Assembly (NCBI RefSeq): GCF_024362695.1
Contig: NC_065414.1
Coordinates: forward strand, 7,395,501-7,459,500
Source of the DNA: Pectinophora gossypiella
Lineage: Eukaryota; Arthropoda; Insecta; Lepidoptera; Gelechiidae
Reading direction: 5' to 3'
DNA length: 64,000 nucleotides
Shown here: positions 33,190-45,000 of the stretch, in pieces
Layout: each line of letters begins with the position of its first letter
How positions within the stretch are numbered: position 1 is the stretch's first letter
Translations under genes and position numbers: made by a program
Notes under the pieces: generated by a model
What the model saw: only the letters and a program-made list of their open reading frames with translations
What the model was told of the DNA's origin: nothing
The model's database searches: none

Positions 33190-33590
33190 TCACAGTAAAT
33201 ATCTATCTAAAAGAACCACCAAAGCACGACACCATACGTTGCACTCGTCTCCAGGGGCGAACGGCACACATTTTGCAAAATTTATGCATTCACATCGGTA
33301 CCAAAGAGGGTAAAGAAACAGTTCTGAACCTCTCAGACATTCTAATGAGCATTGGGTATTTGGGCAAAAACGTCGTGTGGTTCTTTTGCTGCACCTCCAC
33401 AAGTAGAATGCGATATTGGGCAAATAAATGTTTGGTAGATGAGTGGGTTTCAGTTCTGAGTGCGTTTTTAATGGGTTCTTGCAATAAACTCACCCTCGAC
33501 ATCTTTAGAATGTCTCCTAACAGCAAGGCGAGCCATACGCCATCTTCAGGAAACACTGTAGGTATTTTCTCATTTAATGAGTTCAGATAA
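33190..33590. other. GC-richer block open in several frames (coding status unresolved)
   Basis: This block is free of stops over long distances on the plus strand (147-codon frame 33147-33590) and in two minus-strand frames (33290-33556 and 33190-33423) at once. One minus frame has a possible 62-nt exon near 33558-33497, bounded by ctacag and GTGAGT; the other minus frame is Cys-rich. Overlapping openness is what raised GC content alone would give. I recognise no domain in any of the three. Confidence 0.3.
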
Positions 33591-36350
33591 TTTTATAACC
33601 ACACTGTATACGATGAACGGGATTCGTCTTTCTACAACTTGTTCATAAAGAAGCAGTACATACAAGTTTGATCTGTTTGTTCCAAACGATGGACATCAAG
33701 GTTAGCATTTAGTATTTACGCATCTACAGATTATAAAATCTATCTTCTTTGTTACTATGTCTTTTCCTTGTTCTAAGCAAACGCAACCCAAAGCCGATCA
33801 CAAGGTTTTGAGAGAGTTATTAATGTAGTAAGTTGCTCAATTTCTATTTAATTTACCTTCGAAAAATACGTCAATTTTGGCTATCGGTCCCCTTCTATCG
33901 AATGTTTTGATATCATTGCTTCAATGGATGGTTTGATACTTCAATTAATGAGTCGGTTCAATTTAGATCGATGTTGTCAGTGAGTAACATCTTGCGTAAC
34001 AAAAGTAAAACTCTGAAATAGTTATTTGCTTGGTTTATCTTAAACACTATCAAATATATATTATCTATTGATTTTTAAAATAACAGTAGAAATAAACCAA
34101 TTCATTTGCGACGTAGCCACACACAAGTAGAAATCAAATTTTAATGTAAGTCCACTACTAGGAACACGACGCGACGTCCAAAACTAGAGTCTTTTACCTT
34201 AGACCACTGAAACTATCGACTGTGACCCCTAATTCATTCACAGTTCACACACCCCTGTTATTTTGCCAGTTTAAACAGTACACGTCCACATGCAATATTA
34301 ATAGGAATGCACCTACCCTAGGGGCTGGTCCTAGGGGTATTTAGTTGTGGGGATTGCACTTAGGGCCCAGCTGAGTAACATCGTTGAGAAAAATTCTGTA
34401 ACATTCTTATGTAGTACTTTTAAGTTTTTTACGGTAAGTATGTCGTTTGTTCGTTGGAATCAGCAACATTTAGTTGTTTTTAGAGATTGAAAAAGCCAAT
34501 AAAATTATTATTCTTACAGTTTTTAACATTACATGATGGTAAATATCAAAGAAGTTTATAACTATCCTTTGAAAGATTTCTAAAAGATTCGTAATCCTTG
34601 TTGAACTCTACCTTCCTAAACTAAGAAAACTAAAAATAGATAGCAAATTATTAAAATATGATAGTCTATGGACTATGGTAGTTTATGACATCATAATAAT
34701 ATTATACTTAATAAGGAAGCACTTAATTCTTCAGCAGCGAACGAATACGTGAATCACTACTTAACTATTTACTTGTAAAAAGTAGTAGTTTATTAGGATT
34801 TTTGCGACCGCAAAAGCCATTTCAAACGTAAGAAATGACTATTGCAGTTTTTTGTATAACTTCAACATTATGTCATCAAAAGACTTGAAATAATCGGACA
34901 GATTGCAATTCAAATCGATGTTGGTAGTTCAATCGATGCTGAAATAATGATGTTCACTGCGAATACTGTATAACTTCAGCATATACAACTAAACTTTTAA
35001 CAATCATCAAGACAACGTTAAAGAAACTAATAATATATAGCTGAAGAGATGAATTGACTAGAAATACGACAGCAGGTCGGTCAGAAATCAATTTACGCTA
35101 TTGTACCTAGTTCGTACCTAGTACCTATTCTGTCTGTCGCGTCGTCCTGTAGCAACATGGCATTTTAATCTCGCTGTCCCTTCTAAAGTCGATTACAGGA
35201 CACGACACCCTCCAACGTTAGAGTGTAGTAGAGGCTAAATTAAATTTATTGATTGACACATACCGGATGGGTAGTTACGTAAATATCCTGTATCAAGCTA
35301 GTCCAAGGTAAAATGTGTTTTCGGGGTGTTTACGAAAGGCTTCTGCATACAGATAATTATGTCATTAATGTTATAGGCAGTATTATTTTCCTAAATGACA
35401 ATTTATCGTTTTAAATAAAAAAAAATGTTTTGGATGAAATTAGACGCAGATAATTAATAGAAACGGTTCAAAAGAGAAGATGAAGTTTTTACATACAAAC
35501 ATCAAGATCAAGAAAGCTAAATGAGGAAGAGATATGAGCAGAAGCGCGTAAATGACAAAAGGGGGAAAGTTGTAGAAAGGATCCTGAGTTATAGAATATA
35601 GTCTGCCAAATACAGCTCGGCTTCCGATTTTTGCAATATCTTAAATGAGAGCTAAAGGTTTTCTAATCCTGGATACCGTAAATGACATGTCGCCTATGAT
35701 TTCCTTCAATGTACAGGTCTCAAACTTTCTGGGCTTTTATACAGAAAATTTAACAACTAAAAAATATAGGAATTATTATAATGTCGATCAAAATTTTATC
35801 TGTATACTGATAGCGATATACTTCAATCATGATAGGTAAAAATATATCGTGTTCTAAAAGTAGCACTAGGATTGAATAATTTCACGCAAGAAAAACGCTT
35901 TGTAGTGGCGATAGTAACAAATAAACATTCGAACGATCGGAAGTTGCTATAGTTCTGTTAAAAAAATACTTTTATTGCACACGAAAAATGACCGTGTATT
36001 TTTTCAGCCACTATTTAGGATGGAATACGAATATCGTGATTCGTTGTTTCGATGGCAATAAAGGCAATTAATTATTCTGACCTGGTTTCATGACAAAGAA
36101 ACTGAATGAAAATGTATTTCAGTAAGTAGTTAAAGCATGATTTTTAAAATATTTTCAATTTAAACAATTGCATGCGGGAGTCACAATGCTAGCTTTATCC
36201 TTTGAGCAATTTTATATTCCAACAAAGAAGACTGTATACATACAAATAACGTTTTAAATAATAAAATCTCGCCATCTGTGAAAGAGTCTAACGTTCTCTA
36301 CATCATAATAGTAAACATGTCATCTCATCATTATTCAGTGTAAGCAGTCT
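33591..36350. other. 2.8-kb AT-rich stretch without supported gene
   Basis: Nothing beyond short frames was recognised. GC-richer patches at about 34140-34380 and 35085-35240 carry no open frame. Confidence 0.4.
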
Positions 36351-36711
36351 TTGCTATTTTCCGAGCAAAACGCTACCCTTCACCGCCGCCATCGTACGTT
36401 GTTTGTTCTGAGTGTCATTGCACTGTTATAGTACAACGCTCCGTATGTATTATGGATGGTGCTTGTAAGTGGATTACACTCAGTATTGGACAATGCTTTA
36501 CTTTTTACGGCCGCGCGAAGAGGGATGGATCGGTCGTTAGTCGGATTTTAATGGTAGTATTTCGTATATGGGATTAATGTAAGCATTTGTAGAACTAAAA
36601 AGTAGGTATTAGTTGTTTTAGTATTTTGTTACTTTTGTTATTCGATCTATATATATCGTGATTAACTTGACGCCGGTGTCAATTTCCCTTCTCTGTATTT
36701 TCCGCATATGT
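36351..36711. other. Spacer with a possible tiny first exon
   Basis: At 36451 an ATG starts a 42-codon frame whose fourth codon is followed by an ideal GTAAGT donor (36464-36469). The GC-richer surroundings (36355-36540) resemble a 5' region, but no TATA/initiator pair with proper spacing was found. Confidence 0.2.
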
Positions 36712-36723
36712 ATGATAAACCTA

Positions 36724-36851
36724 CCATATATGTATGATAGAGTACTGCGGGGCGGAAGGCAAGAGGGAAACCACTGCCCTATTTTTCCCTAAAACAGTAG
36801 CATGGAGAATGTTGCACCGACAAGAGCGTGGCTCTTAAATTAGTGATGATG
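36724..36851 (+). mobile_element. RTE-tailed retroposon with exact 12-bp target duplication
   Basis: atgataaaccta at 36712-36723 and 36852-36863 brackets a 128-bp insert. It ends with the same last codons (WRMLHRQERGS and stop) and GAT tail as the LINE at 32113, but its 5' part (gcggggcggaaggcaagagg and onward) is different, so it may be a SINE that borrowed the LINE tail. Confidence 0.8.
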
Positions 36852-37016
36852 ATGATAAACCTAGGGAACAAGTTGACTCTGTAAATCGATTGGTTTTAAT
36901 CTACCTAACCAGAAACAGACATTAGTTCACATAATGTAAGCTTTAATCTGAACACCTCGTAAAGACAAATTTTCCTAAAATTAATGCATTTTCGGTGAGG
37001 TGGGAGAGTTTAGTTC

Positions 37017-37103
37017 GGTGAGGTGTGGGTACTTAGTTCATCTTGCGATGGATGTACGTTTGACTACCACAATTGAGGTATAGTCATGAGCTTATGTTAT
37101 GAA
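37017..37103 (+). mobile_element. SINE family B, 3' end
   Basis: The sequence cttagttcatcttgcgatgg through gtatagtcatgagcttatgt is the 3' end of family B in plus orientation. The head is missing. Confidence 0.65.
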
Positions 37104-37422
37104 TGCAATTTGGTTATATCTTGAGTTTTTCACTTTACAGAGTCACTATTCTGTCGAATGAACGACAGTCAACGATCGTAGATATCTCGAGAGATACTTA
37201 CAAAGAGAATTGATTTTATATACTCCTATAAAACAATAAATACAGCAATAAAAGTAGACTCAATATACTTCAATATAATCCAGAAACGCAATCAAAGCGT
37301 GGAACACGTATAATCTCCACTGAACAAGCGAGATGAATAAAATATACCGGCACGTTCCGGCGACAGTAGCGACTATGTAAATATTTTATATGGATCATGA
37401 CGCGATGCTAAGAGTAGGAAAA

Positions 37423-37675
37423 GGGTAGTTTCTAACTAGTCAAATCAGTTACTTTTTAATAAACGTCAAAAATGAAATTACTATGGAATTTGTATGAAAC
37501 AGCACACTTTGACGTCATAGAAAAACGTAATATAATGTCAAACTTATTACTTAATACGTTTTTTTGGTTAAAATTCATAAATTAATAAGCTAAATAGAAA
37601 AATGAAAATGTTTTTCGTTAGTTTTAGATCTGTCTTTATTAAATAATAAGGCATAATTTATCTTGCACCTAGTAC
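37423..37675 (+). repeat. Dispersed repeat family E, copy 2
   Basis: Full-length counterpart of 24066-24316 in inverted orientation; see that entry for the shared blocks. Confidence 0.7.
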
Positions 37676-37725
37676 ACGACCTAATTGTGTGTAAAACGGT
37701 TAAATAATAACGTAGCTTAGCTTAA

Positions 37726-37943
37726 CGGCCTCTGTGGTCCAATGGCTGAACGTTGGGCTGACGATCCGGAGGTCCCGGGTTTGAATCCCGGTGGGGATTT
37801 ATCACAAAAATCTCTTGTATGATCCCTAGTTTGGTAAGGACAGACTGATCACCCAAAAGTCCGAAAGTAACATGATCCGTGCTTCAGAAGACACGTTAAG
37901 CCGTTGGTCGCGGTTACTGCTTACTGATGTAAGTACTTAGTCT
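37726..37943 (+). mobile_element. SINE family A, plus strand, tRNA-like head
   Basis: It begins with a tRNA-like region with an A box (tggtccaatgg, 37736) and a B box (gggtttgaatcccgg, 37778). The shared SINE central domain follows at 37879-37913, and the copy fades after taagtacttagtc. The cloverleaf is imperfect and continues into SINE body sequence, so this is not a functional tRNA gene. Confidence 0.75.
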
Positions 37944-37989
37944 AAGGAAAGAAAGAAAGAAAGAAAAAATATTTATTCGACATACTTAT
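37944..37989 (-). mobile_element. LINE-like 3' end with (GAAA)n tail, interrupted
   Basis: GAAA repeats followed by aatatttattcgacatactta read, on the minus strand, as a retroposon end with an A/T-rich simple tail. It appears to continue at 38280 beyond the nested insertion. Confidence 0.4.
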
Positions 37990-38266
37990 AGAAGACTACT
38001 ACTACAACTATACTACTACTAACTTACTACTACTACTTACTACTACTACTTACTACTTATACTTAGAGAAGTGTGTCAGGATCGAAGCAAATGGAATTCT
38101 ATAGTCTCTGCTTACCCCGGTGGGAAATAGCATCATCATCAATTTAAGAGCCACGCTCTTGTCGGTGTAGCATTTTCCATTATACTCTCCATGCTACTTT
38201 TTTAGGGAAAAATAGGGCAAATAGGGTAGGGTGGGAAATAGGCGTGAGTTTATTTATGTATGTATG
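37990..38266 (+). mobile_element. SINE family D inserted with exact 13-bp target duplication, itself interrupted
   Basis: tcgacatacttat occurs at 37977-37989 and 38267-38279. The insert contains a TAC trinucleotide array (about 37993-38058) and the family D motif ctgcttaccccggtgggaaa. It ends gcgtgagtttatttatgtat, also seen inverted at 52910-53071. The element 38131-38229 lies inside it. Confidence 0.8.
38131..38229 (-). mobile_element. RTE-tail fragment nested inside SINE D, 12-bp target duplication
   Basis: ggtgggaaatag at 38119-38130 and 38230-38241 brackets 99 bp that begin with catcatcatc (the complemented GAT tail) and then read, on the minus strand, through the same terminal codons as 32113-32302. 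An insertion within an insertion. Confidence 0.85.
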
Positions 38267-38279
38267 TCGACATACTTAT

Positions 38280-38679
38280 TATTTTAACATAATTTTAATT
38301 ATTATATTTTTTATTTTTTTTAATTATTTTTATTTTCATTTACTTTAATTAAAATAGAAAATGGGTTCTCTGTGGTCTGACTCTTTTAGGATACTAAAAT
38401 TCTACCTTCATTTAAACGTTTCCATAAAAAAATATAAGGAATAAAATCTAGCAATATCTCTGAACACTCCTCTTATGCAACTTTTCAGTAAAGCCTCTGC
38501 ACATGTTAAACACGAGCTACGACTAAACACGTATCAGTGGATAAAATAAACGAACCTACTGCGTCACGATGACAAGTTACTAACAAGCATTTCTGACATT
38601 AAGCTCTCGGCAGATTCTAAATAGGTATACCGATCGCTCAAGTTACTGAGGAGCATTCTACGTAGGTAGTTTTCTTCTT
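38280..38679. other. AT-rich spacer
   Basis: A T/A-rich tract at 38283-38360 may continue the interrupted LINE-like tail. Nothing else was recognised. Confidence 0.35.
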
Positions 38680-38981
38680 ATCGTGTAGGTTGTGAGGTGG
38701 AATACCAACCTCATCAACCCTGGTGTCAGGGTTACTATTGAGCCGCCGAAAGCCCTTGACATGGCTCATGTAATGACTACATACTAATCGGGACCAATGG
38801 CTTAACGTACCTTCCGAAACACGGATCATCTTACTTTCGGACAATCAGGTGATCAGTCTGTAATGTCCTAACCAAACTGGGGATCACAAATTGATTTTTG
38901 TGATATGCCCCCACCGGGATTCGAACTTGGGGCCTCCGGATCGTGTGTCCAACGCTCAACCACTGGACCACCGAGGCCGTT
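38680..38981 (-). mobile_element. SINE family A, minus strand, near full length
   Basis: On the minus strand the head starts at about 38981 with ggcctcggtggtccagtgg (A box) and a B-box-like gttcgaatcccgg. The shared central domain is at 38824-38790, and the 3' end reads gttgatgaggttggtattcc near 38700. It forms an inverted pair with the SINE at 37726-37943. The short frame 38638-38844 is a shadow of it. Confidence 0.8.
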
Positions 38982-39335
38982 ATATTCTAGGTAGTGACGG
39001 TTCTTGACGGAAAATGAGCATCAAAGTCGAATACCAAGGACCATCATAAGCAGTCGCTCAGGAGTCACCAAGTAGTCTTCTCAAAGGCGTTTAAGTGACC
39101 AGTAGTCTAGACCTTTCCTCAATCAATTCAAGAGGGTGTGGAGTATACTTCAAATCGGCTTGATGGAGTCGGTGTACAATGAAGATCTTTTAAATCTTAG
39201 GCACACAGGTTTCCTTACGATATGAATTATAGTCGTGAGTTTTTGTATGCTTTTGGTAGTTTTGATCTCTATCTGATCTGAAGGCCATGTGACAGCTGTT
39301 GGTTCCGGCTGTTGATACATGGCATGTGTATGCCA
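38982..39335. other. Spacer without supported gene
   Basis: No gene or repeat recognised. Confidence 0.4.
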
Positions 39336-39494
39336 GGGGGGTTAAAAAGGCCACATCGCGGCAATTCATTTGAAGAAGCAATATTGCAATTTGACATTTG
39401 CGCATATAAAAGTAAGTAATAATAAAGAATAAGTGCGCAATGCAAACAAATGTCAAATTTCAATAGGTATTGTTTTTAAGATGATTAACCCCCC
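39336..39494. mobile_element. MITE family F, copy 1
   Basis: The ends are ggggggttaaaaaggccaca and the inverted ttaacccccc. Internal arms contain caatttgacatttg and the complementary caaatgtcaaatt. Copies lie at 55757-55914 and 63668-63796. Non-coding, ~159 bp; the minus-strand frames over it are shadows. Confidence 0.75.
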
Positions 39495-39687
39495 TGTACT
39501 CGTTTAGCTAAGGGAGGCCTCCGGTAGTTTGAAAACGTGCAACTGGGCTTTGATTATTTGCCTACGTATAGATACTTTCACCATCTTACAGCTTTGTGGA
39601 CGTTAGTCCTTTTAAAATCCACTCTCCATTTATTAACTATTGTGTCTGGAAAATCCGATCTTACAAGATTATAGGGTGTATTAAATG

Positions 39688-39833
39688 TACAGTCATGAGC
39701 AATATAATGTACCCACTTTAGAACCCTGTCGCACTAACATATTTGACATTTAGTGAGACTTACAGTTCAATTTGTCAAAAAAGTTAATGTGACATGGTAC
39801 CAAAGTGTATACATATCAATGCTCGTGACCGTA
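39688..39833. mobile_element. MITE family B, copy 3
   Basis: A 146-bp copy with ends tacagtcatgagc and gctcgtgaccgta, which gives the clearest terminal inverted repeat of the three copies. Confidence 0.8.
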
Positions 39834-41640
39834 TAAGCAGTTTTTAGAAAGTTTTTTCTTCATCTAGTGTTTCCCTTAAAGGTTCGTCATTACACGCCAT
39901 ACCTATTTGTGCATGTTATCTTTGGTTACGCGCGAAATGTACTGAACAATTTTGCCTAAGCTCTCTCTCTTCTCCAGCACATACTTAACATACCCTAACA
40001 CGTGTCAGTGGACAAAATAAACGAACTTGCCACATCATGGAGACAAGTTGTACTAACGAGCAGATCTGGAACTAAGGCCCCGCAACTTTGTAAATATTCC
40101 GATCGTACGTCAAGTTGAATCCGCAAGACGTGACGACCCACAGCGCTAGGGCAAGATTATTCTCATTTGTCTATGGGAGAGAGGATTTGTCATTCGGCTA
40201 GGAAATCCGTCTGCTGATTTTGAAAAAGCAGGCGTGGGTTATTAGACGGGTTTTTTGAAGATTTGCGGATGGCCTTCACTACTGATGCCGGTTGGAAAAA
40301 GCTGCATGCATTTGTTTTTTGTTAAATAAATTTCATAACTCTTGGTGTCAGTTCGTGACGATGTTTAGAAAATGATTATATATCTGAAAATTTTCAGGTC
40401 TCTAAATATTTCTTTTTTTGAGCAGTATGAATTTATGAAATAAGGATTTGATTTTATATCTTAGATTTGCCTCAGAGATAAGGGTGAAATACCAAATTCA
40501 TATTATTATCATCATCTTGATTATTTATTTGTTTAATTTAAGGAAAACCAACATTTATAAAATACAGAAAGTAGACAACAAACATAACAATAGAATTACG
40601 TACTAACGTACATAACCAATTCTTCTATATCTTAGGTACCATCCAGTTGACTCCTACAACAACATTCCTAGTACCACTTTCTGAAGAGTAGTGCGAGTAA
40701 TTTGTACGAATTTAACCGCCCCTGTCCAGACGAGATAAGGGTTCAGTATTATGTACGGAGGATGTATGTGGAATAATTATCTGAAAGGTTGTCATACCAG
40801 TGAACCACTATTATTCAGCATTTGGCTAAACGGTGCCGTTTATGCGGGTACTTTGGAAACTTCTCTGTTGTAGTTGAAACCGTCCAAAACGTATTTACTA
40901 TTAGTGTTGTACCTATTATTATTAGGATAAGCTACTGTTTCGAATTACTTTTGTAAAATCCAAGTTGGATTGGATAAGAAGAATTAAAAGAATACCAATT
41001 TTAAATTGATTTCCACTTACCTCAGAAACAGTCATTCTTCTGAGATATAATTTCAAACTGATAAACTTTTAAATTTCCGAAAACTATCGCATCTCTGCCA
41101 CCTTCACTATATCAAAAATTGCAGTGGAATAGACTGTTTTTGCTTATATTCTCAGTATTTTACCTAAACCTATCTATACATTCGCAAAGAAGGCAATTTG
41201 TGCCTCGTTTGGATAAATATACCTGTACAAACAAAAATGTGGATGCTCGAATATGAAAGACTAATGGCGTACTTTACATCCGAGACATGTTTAGCATTCT
41301 CCACACAAGCTCACAAAAAAAATCTAAATGACAAAACGCCTAGTGGAAAAATTCAGATCGTTACGAGCAAAATGCGGTTTTATTGCCTTACATAAGTGTT
41401 CAGGCGCTTGGAACTGCAATTTTATGTAATAAAAAGGGCTATTTACTATTCTTTGAACGTACGAGTAGAAGCTCTAACAAAATTAGTCTGTGATAGAGTT
41501 TCGTTTCTTCTTGAAGTCTGTTTCTACTTTTGTAACACTTGTTGTTATGACTGCATGAGTAACATGGAAGGGCAGCAAAAGCCGGTCTGAATATCACTTC
41601 ACATGGTAAATCAGAAAGTTTACATGGATTGATAGTGGCT
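39834..41640. other. Spacer without supported gene
   Basis: A short motif shared with 41800-41840 (gacgagataaggg, here near 40727) hints at two relics of one repeat. The plus-strand frames at 41198-41395 and 41396-41590 lack support. Confidence 0.35.
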
Positions 41641-41870
41641 AACGCTTAGCCAAAATTTTATTTGGCAACCGAATGACCAGTGTCCTAGTCGGGTACGCAG
41701 TAAATTGCGCCTGCCACAATGCCACGAGCAAATACCCACCCAGCCGCAAGTAGTAACCAGAAACCGCAAGGCGACTTGGCACCGCGTCCAACACGTAATT
41801 TGTGACTGTGCTAAGACGCCGCCGGACGAGATAAGGGCATCACAAACTTTAATATTACAAACCTTGATAA
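41641..41870 (+). other. GC-richer block with one open frame, unresolved
   Basis: One plus-strand frame is open through this block and reads TRNRKATWHRVQHVICDC followed by AKTPPDEIRAS. The composition is protein-like and basic, but there is no start codon and no clear splice boundaries. The partial similarity of its 3' part to 40690-40750 suggests a repeat relic rather than a gene. Confidence 0.2.
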
Positions 41871-42224
41871 TGTTTTCTTAAGAAAATTGCCTTAAGTTAG
41901 TTCAGGAAGGTTAAATGCTGGCTTTTACTTGCAGATAGGTAGGCACCCTACTTTGTAGACGTTTATGACGACGACTTAAAAACCAAATTGCTGTGTCAAG
42001 ACAAAAATCATTGGAGTTAATTGCGTTTATTTATTTTTGCAGCATAAACATAGTCGGGAGTGAACAGCTTAGTTTGCTCCCAACTTTGAAAGCTGCTTCC
42101 AGAGGCTTCGCTGAGTCGTAAAAACAAATTAATTATGTTGATAATAAAAAGTAGAAATTCATTAGAATAGTTGACTATTTCTGACAAAAACCGGAGAAAA
42201 ACGTGTTAATTTATTCCGTGGGCT

Positions 42225-42430
42225 AAAACGTGGGGGGAAAGCATTAAAATTTGAACCGCGTCAGGTGTTAAGTCCATAATTTCCCCCGAGACCAATTGAG
42301 GATCGCGTTTTAAGGGTTCTCATGAATGCCACGACTAATTTCTCTGGTTGCCACCTCGACGTTGCATTGTATGAATTCATTCGCTTTGACCGTGAAATCT
42401 TAGATGGCGGGACCTTCTAAAATGCAAATG
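42225..42430. other. GC-richer non-coding block
   Basis: Mixed-composition sequence without simple repeats or open frame, bordered by AT-rich DNA. It could be a conserved regulatory segment; this is composition only. Confidence 0.25.
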
Positions 42431-42579
42431 CTAAATTTGAGAGAGGAAAACAGAACATTAGGCTTTAAATTAACATTCGCTTTTAGCGAACTAAAATGAC
42501 AAAAATATGTCTCAAACTTAACCATTATTTATAAAGTGTTTATAATTCATGATATTAATAAATTATTTTGTTGTTTCAG

Positions 42580-42625
42580 GTATGTCGACCGAAAACACAA
42601 TTAAAACACAAGTAGTGTTATTTGT
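42580..42625 (+). CDS. Candidate 46-nt micro-exon
   Basis: An excellent acceptor (ttttgttgtttcag) precedes 42580 and an ideal GTAAGT donor begins at 42626. Of the three frames, only the one entered two bases in is open (MSTENTIKTQVVLF). Both boundaries are strong, but with 46 nt and no known neighbour exon the call is tentative. Confidence 0.25.
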
Positions 42626-42949
42626 GTAAGTACGATATCATTTAGATGAATGAAGATAGATCTTGTTATACTCCTTATGACGGCCAATGAACATACAGCC
42701 AAAATAAAATAATTGGATATCGCTTTAAGCGATACGGCCACCATTTTCCATGTAGTCGTACTCATAGTCATTTATTGATAATAATAATTTCACGTCACAG
42801 ATATTTAAATTAAATATTACTACGGAAATCAATTACATTAAAATATATTATCAATTACAGGTCGTTAAAACTATAGAATGCCTGCTTGATAAGCCAATTT
42901 TAGTCTAAGTTTAAATATAGTGCAATTCTCACACACGTCAAGTCACATA

Positions 42950-43186
42950 CACTCACATATTGGCACATTCCTTCTTTGCATGTATGTAAATTATAATTTA
43001 AGTAATAATGTGTAAGCACGGTAGAACAATAAAAAAAAACATAAAATGTAATTGTTACCTACTTTGGAAGAGCGGTGCCTTCTAACACAGACCCTATTAG
43101 CTTAAAAGAAGACATCAGTCTCTAGCTGATTGTATTTTGTTTGTTGCCAATAAAACATTATTTATTTATTTATTACTCCTGGGTTC
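42950..43186 (+). mobile_element. LINE-like 3' end with (ATTT)n tail
   Basis: The sequence ctctagctgattgtattttg then gttgccaataaaacattatt with TTTA repeats is one I recall as a common lepidopteran LINE end. The start at the left is approximate. Confidence 0.5.
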
Positions 43187-44837
43187 AAGACATGCACAGT
43201 CTTCGCACTCCTCTGGAGCCTATGAGGAACCCTGTCGAGTACATGCGCGTGATGAGCATACGTACCATGAGCATGTACCTAGTTAATTCACTTTTGTAAG
43301 TATTTTATTTATTTTGATGCAATAAATTATATTTGTATTGTATTGGGAAAGATCTTTTTTTATCAATCAATTTCAAGTTCAACTAACTACCTACCTACTT
43401 GTAATTGTACATTATCCATCATACAATATCCGCTTGGAATTCAATTTCATTTGGTAGATTCATTCGAAACTAAGTTTGTTGAATTCAGTAGGGGTTGTGA
43501 GCCTCGGTTCGTTACATAGCTTGCGCATGCAAAGTTTAAATGCGGTGTTTGCCTTCCGTCGTGCAATCATGACCACTGGGTAGGCGTCACAGTCACGACT
43601 TCGAGAGTTTCATGCTCAAGTCACCCAAGTGTTTCCAAGATGTAAGAAGTTTTGAAAAGATTCACAAATGTTTTAGTTTAATGTGTTTTTTTAAGAATAA
43701 GCAAGGAAGCTGATTTTAAATTTTGAAAATAATGTTCTAATTTCAAATTATTTTTAGTTGATGGTATTCTTAAAATGTAATATTATTATCTCATGTCGTG
43801 GTTACTTTTGGATTATTTGTTTTTCATTAATCTGTAACTTTTATTTATTTTATTTTATCTTTAAGAAAATAAAATCTTTAAACTGTATTTATTTCACAGA
43901 CACATTATAAAGAATAAAGAATAATACTATGACTATAACGGTAACTCTCCGACCCGCACCCAAGCCGAGCTAGATTCACCTCACCCCCTTTGGGACTTAT
44001 TTTAGTCTACCATAAGCTGCTAAGCTGGGGGAGCGCGCGCGGATTGTCTATCTCTCTCGCACTTATGCGGTAAGGCGGCACACAGATAAGATATTCGTAT
44101 GGAGTATCCGGGGTGTGTTACCATTAACAATAGAGTGTCTTAAGAACTATTTACAAATTCAGTCTCAATACATCGTTAACATTTCACAAGGTCATTCCGG
44201 ACTCGCCCGGGTAGTTAACAACTATGTGCTGTATGTAGCACATTGTTAGGCAACGGCTGTCGGTTCGTTAGGTGGCGGCGAAGTTTGCCTAGACTCCATG
44301 GAAATTCCAGGATACGGCTTTGTATGGACATGTTTGGAACAGATTTTTTGAAAAATTGTTGATTTGTATGAGCCGCAGCTGTCGCGTAGACTTTGTGTTT
44401 TTATTGTGTAAAGTCATTTCATAAGTCTACATTATTCAATAACATGATTGTCGAATATAGGTAGGTACCTATGGCATATCTGTTCTATGGTGTACACACT
44501 GTAGTGTGAGATTCCCTAATGTTTTTTGTTGATGTTTACGTGGGTTGTAGATGATAATAAATAATACAAGTTGTGTAGATAGGTACAATGTTTGGTCGAT
44601 GGTAATATTTGAAACGAGTTTGTTTGATTAAAACTTAATATAGAAGGGCTTTATCAAAGTATTCATAATTGAGTTTCAATTTAATTAAAAAGTGAATTGA
44701 CAGAAACGTATAAGATTTATCCAATATCAATTTAATTTTCAGGACTTATTCCATTTCCACGAATCTATTTATTTATAGAATACTTTTCTAAAAGGTTCCG
44801 TGATAACAATATAGGGACATTGTAACAAAAACTTTAA
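43187..44837. other. Spacer with one GC-rich patch
   Basis: A GC-rich patch at about 43945-44110 includes gcgcgcgcgg and a ctctctcgc run; it may be a transposon relic. No gene is supported. Confidence 0.35.
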
Positions 44838-45000
44838 GGGATGTTTCAGACCATGATTCTGAGTTGAATTCAAGTGGAATTTTCTGTAGCAAAAGTATGG
44901 AACTGAAAATAGTAAAAAAAAATACACCAAACTCTTCATGAATTTTCCGATGGGAAATTCCACTCGATATCAACTTAGAATCATGGTCTGAATCATCCCC
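44838..45000. mobile_element. Foldback MITE, family G
   Basis: The left arm gggatgtttcagaccatgat, continuing tctgagttgaattcaagtgg, has an inverted counterpart ending tcatggtctgaatcatcccc at 45000. Arms are ~45 bp with few mismatches, and the element is ~163 bp. The minus-strand frames 44769-44973 are shadows. Confidence 0.75.

Noticed and set aside
41641..41870. Basic protein-coding exon on the plus strand
   Set aside because: No clear splice boundaries, and partial similarity to another spot near 40700-40750 suggests a repeat relic.
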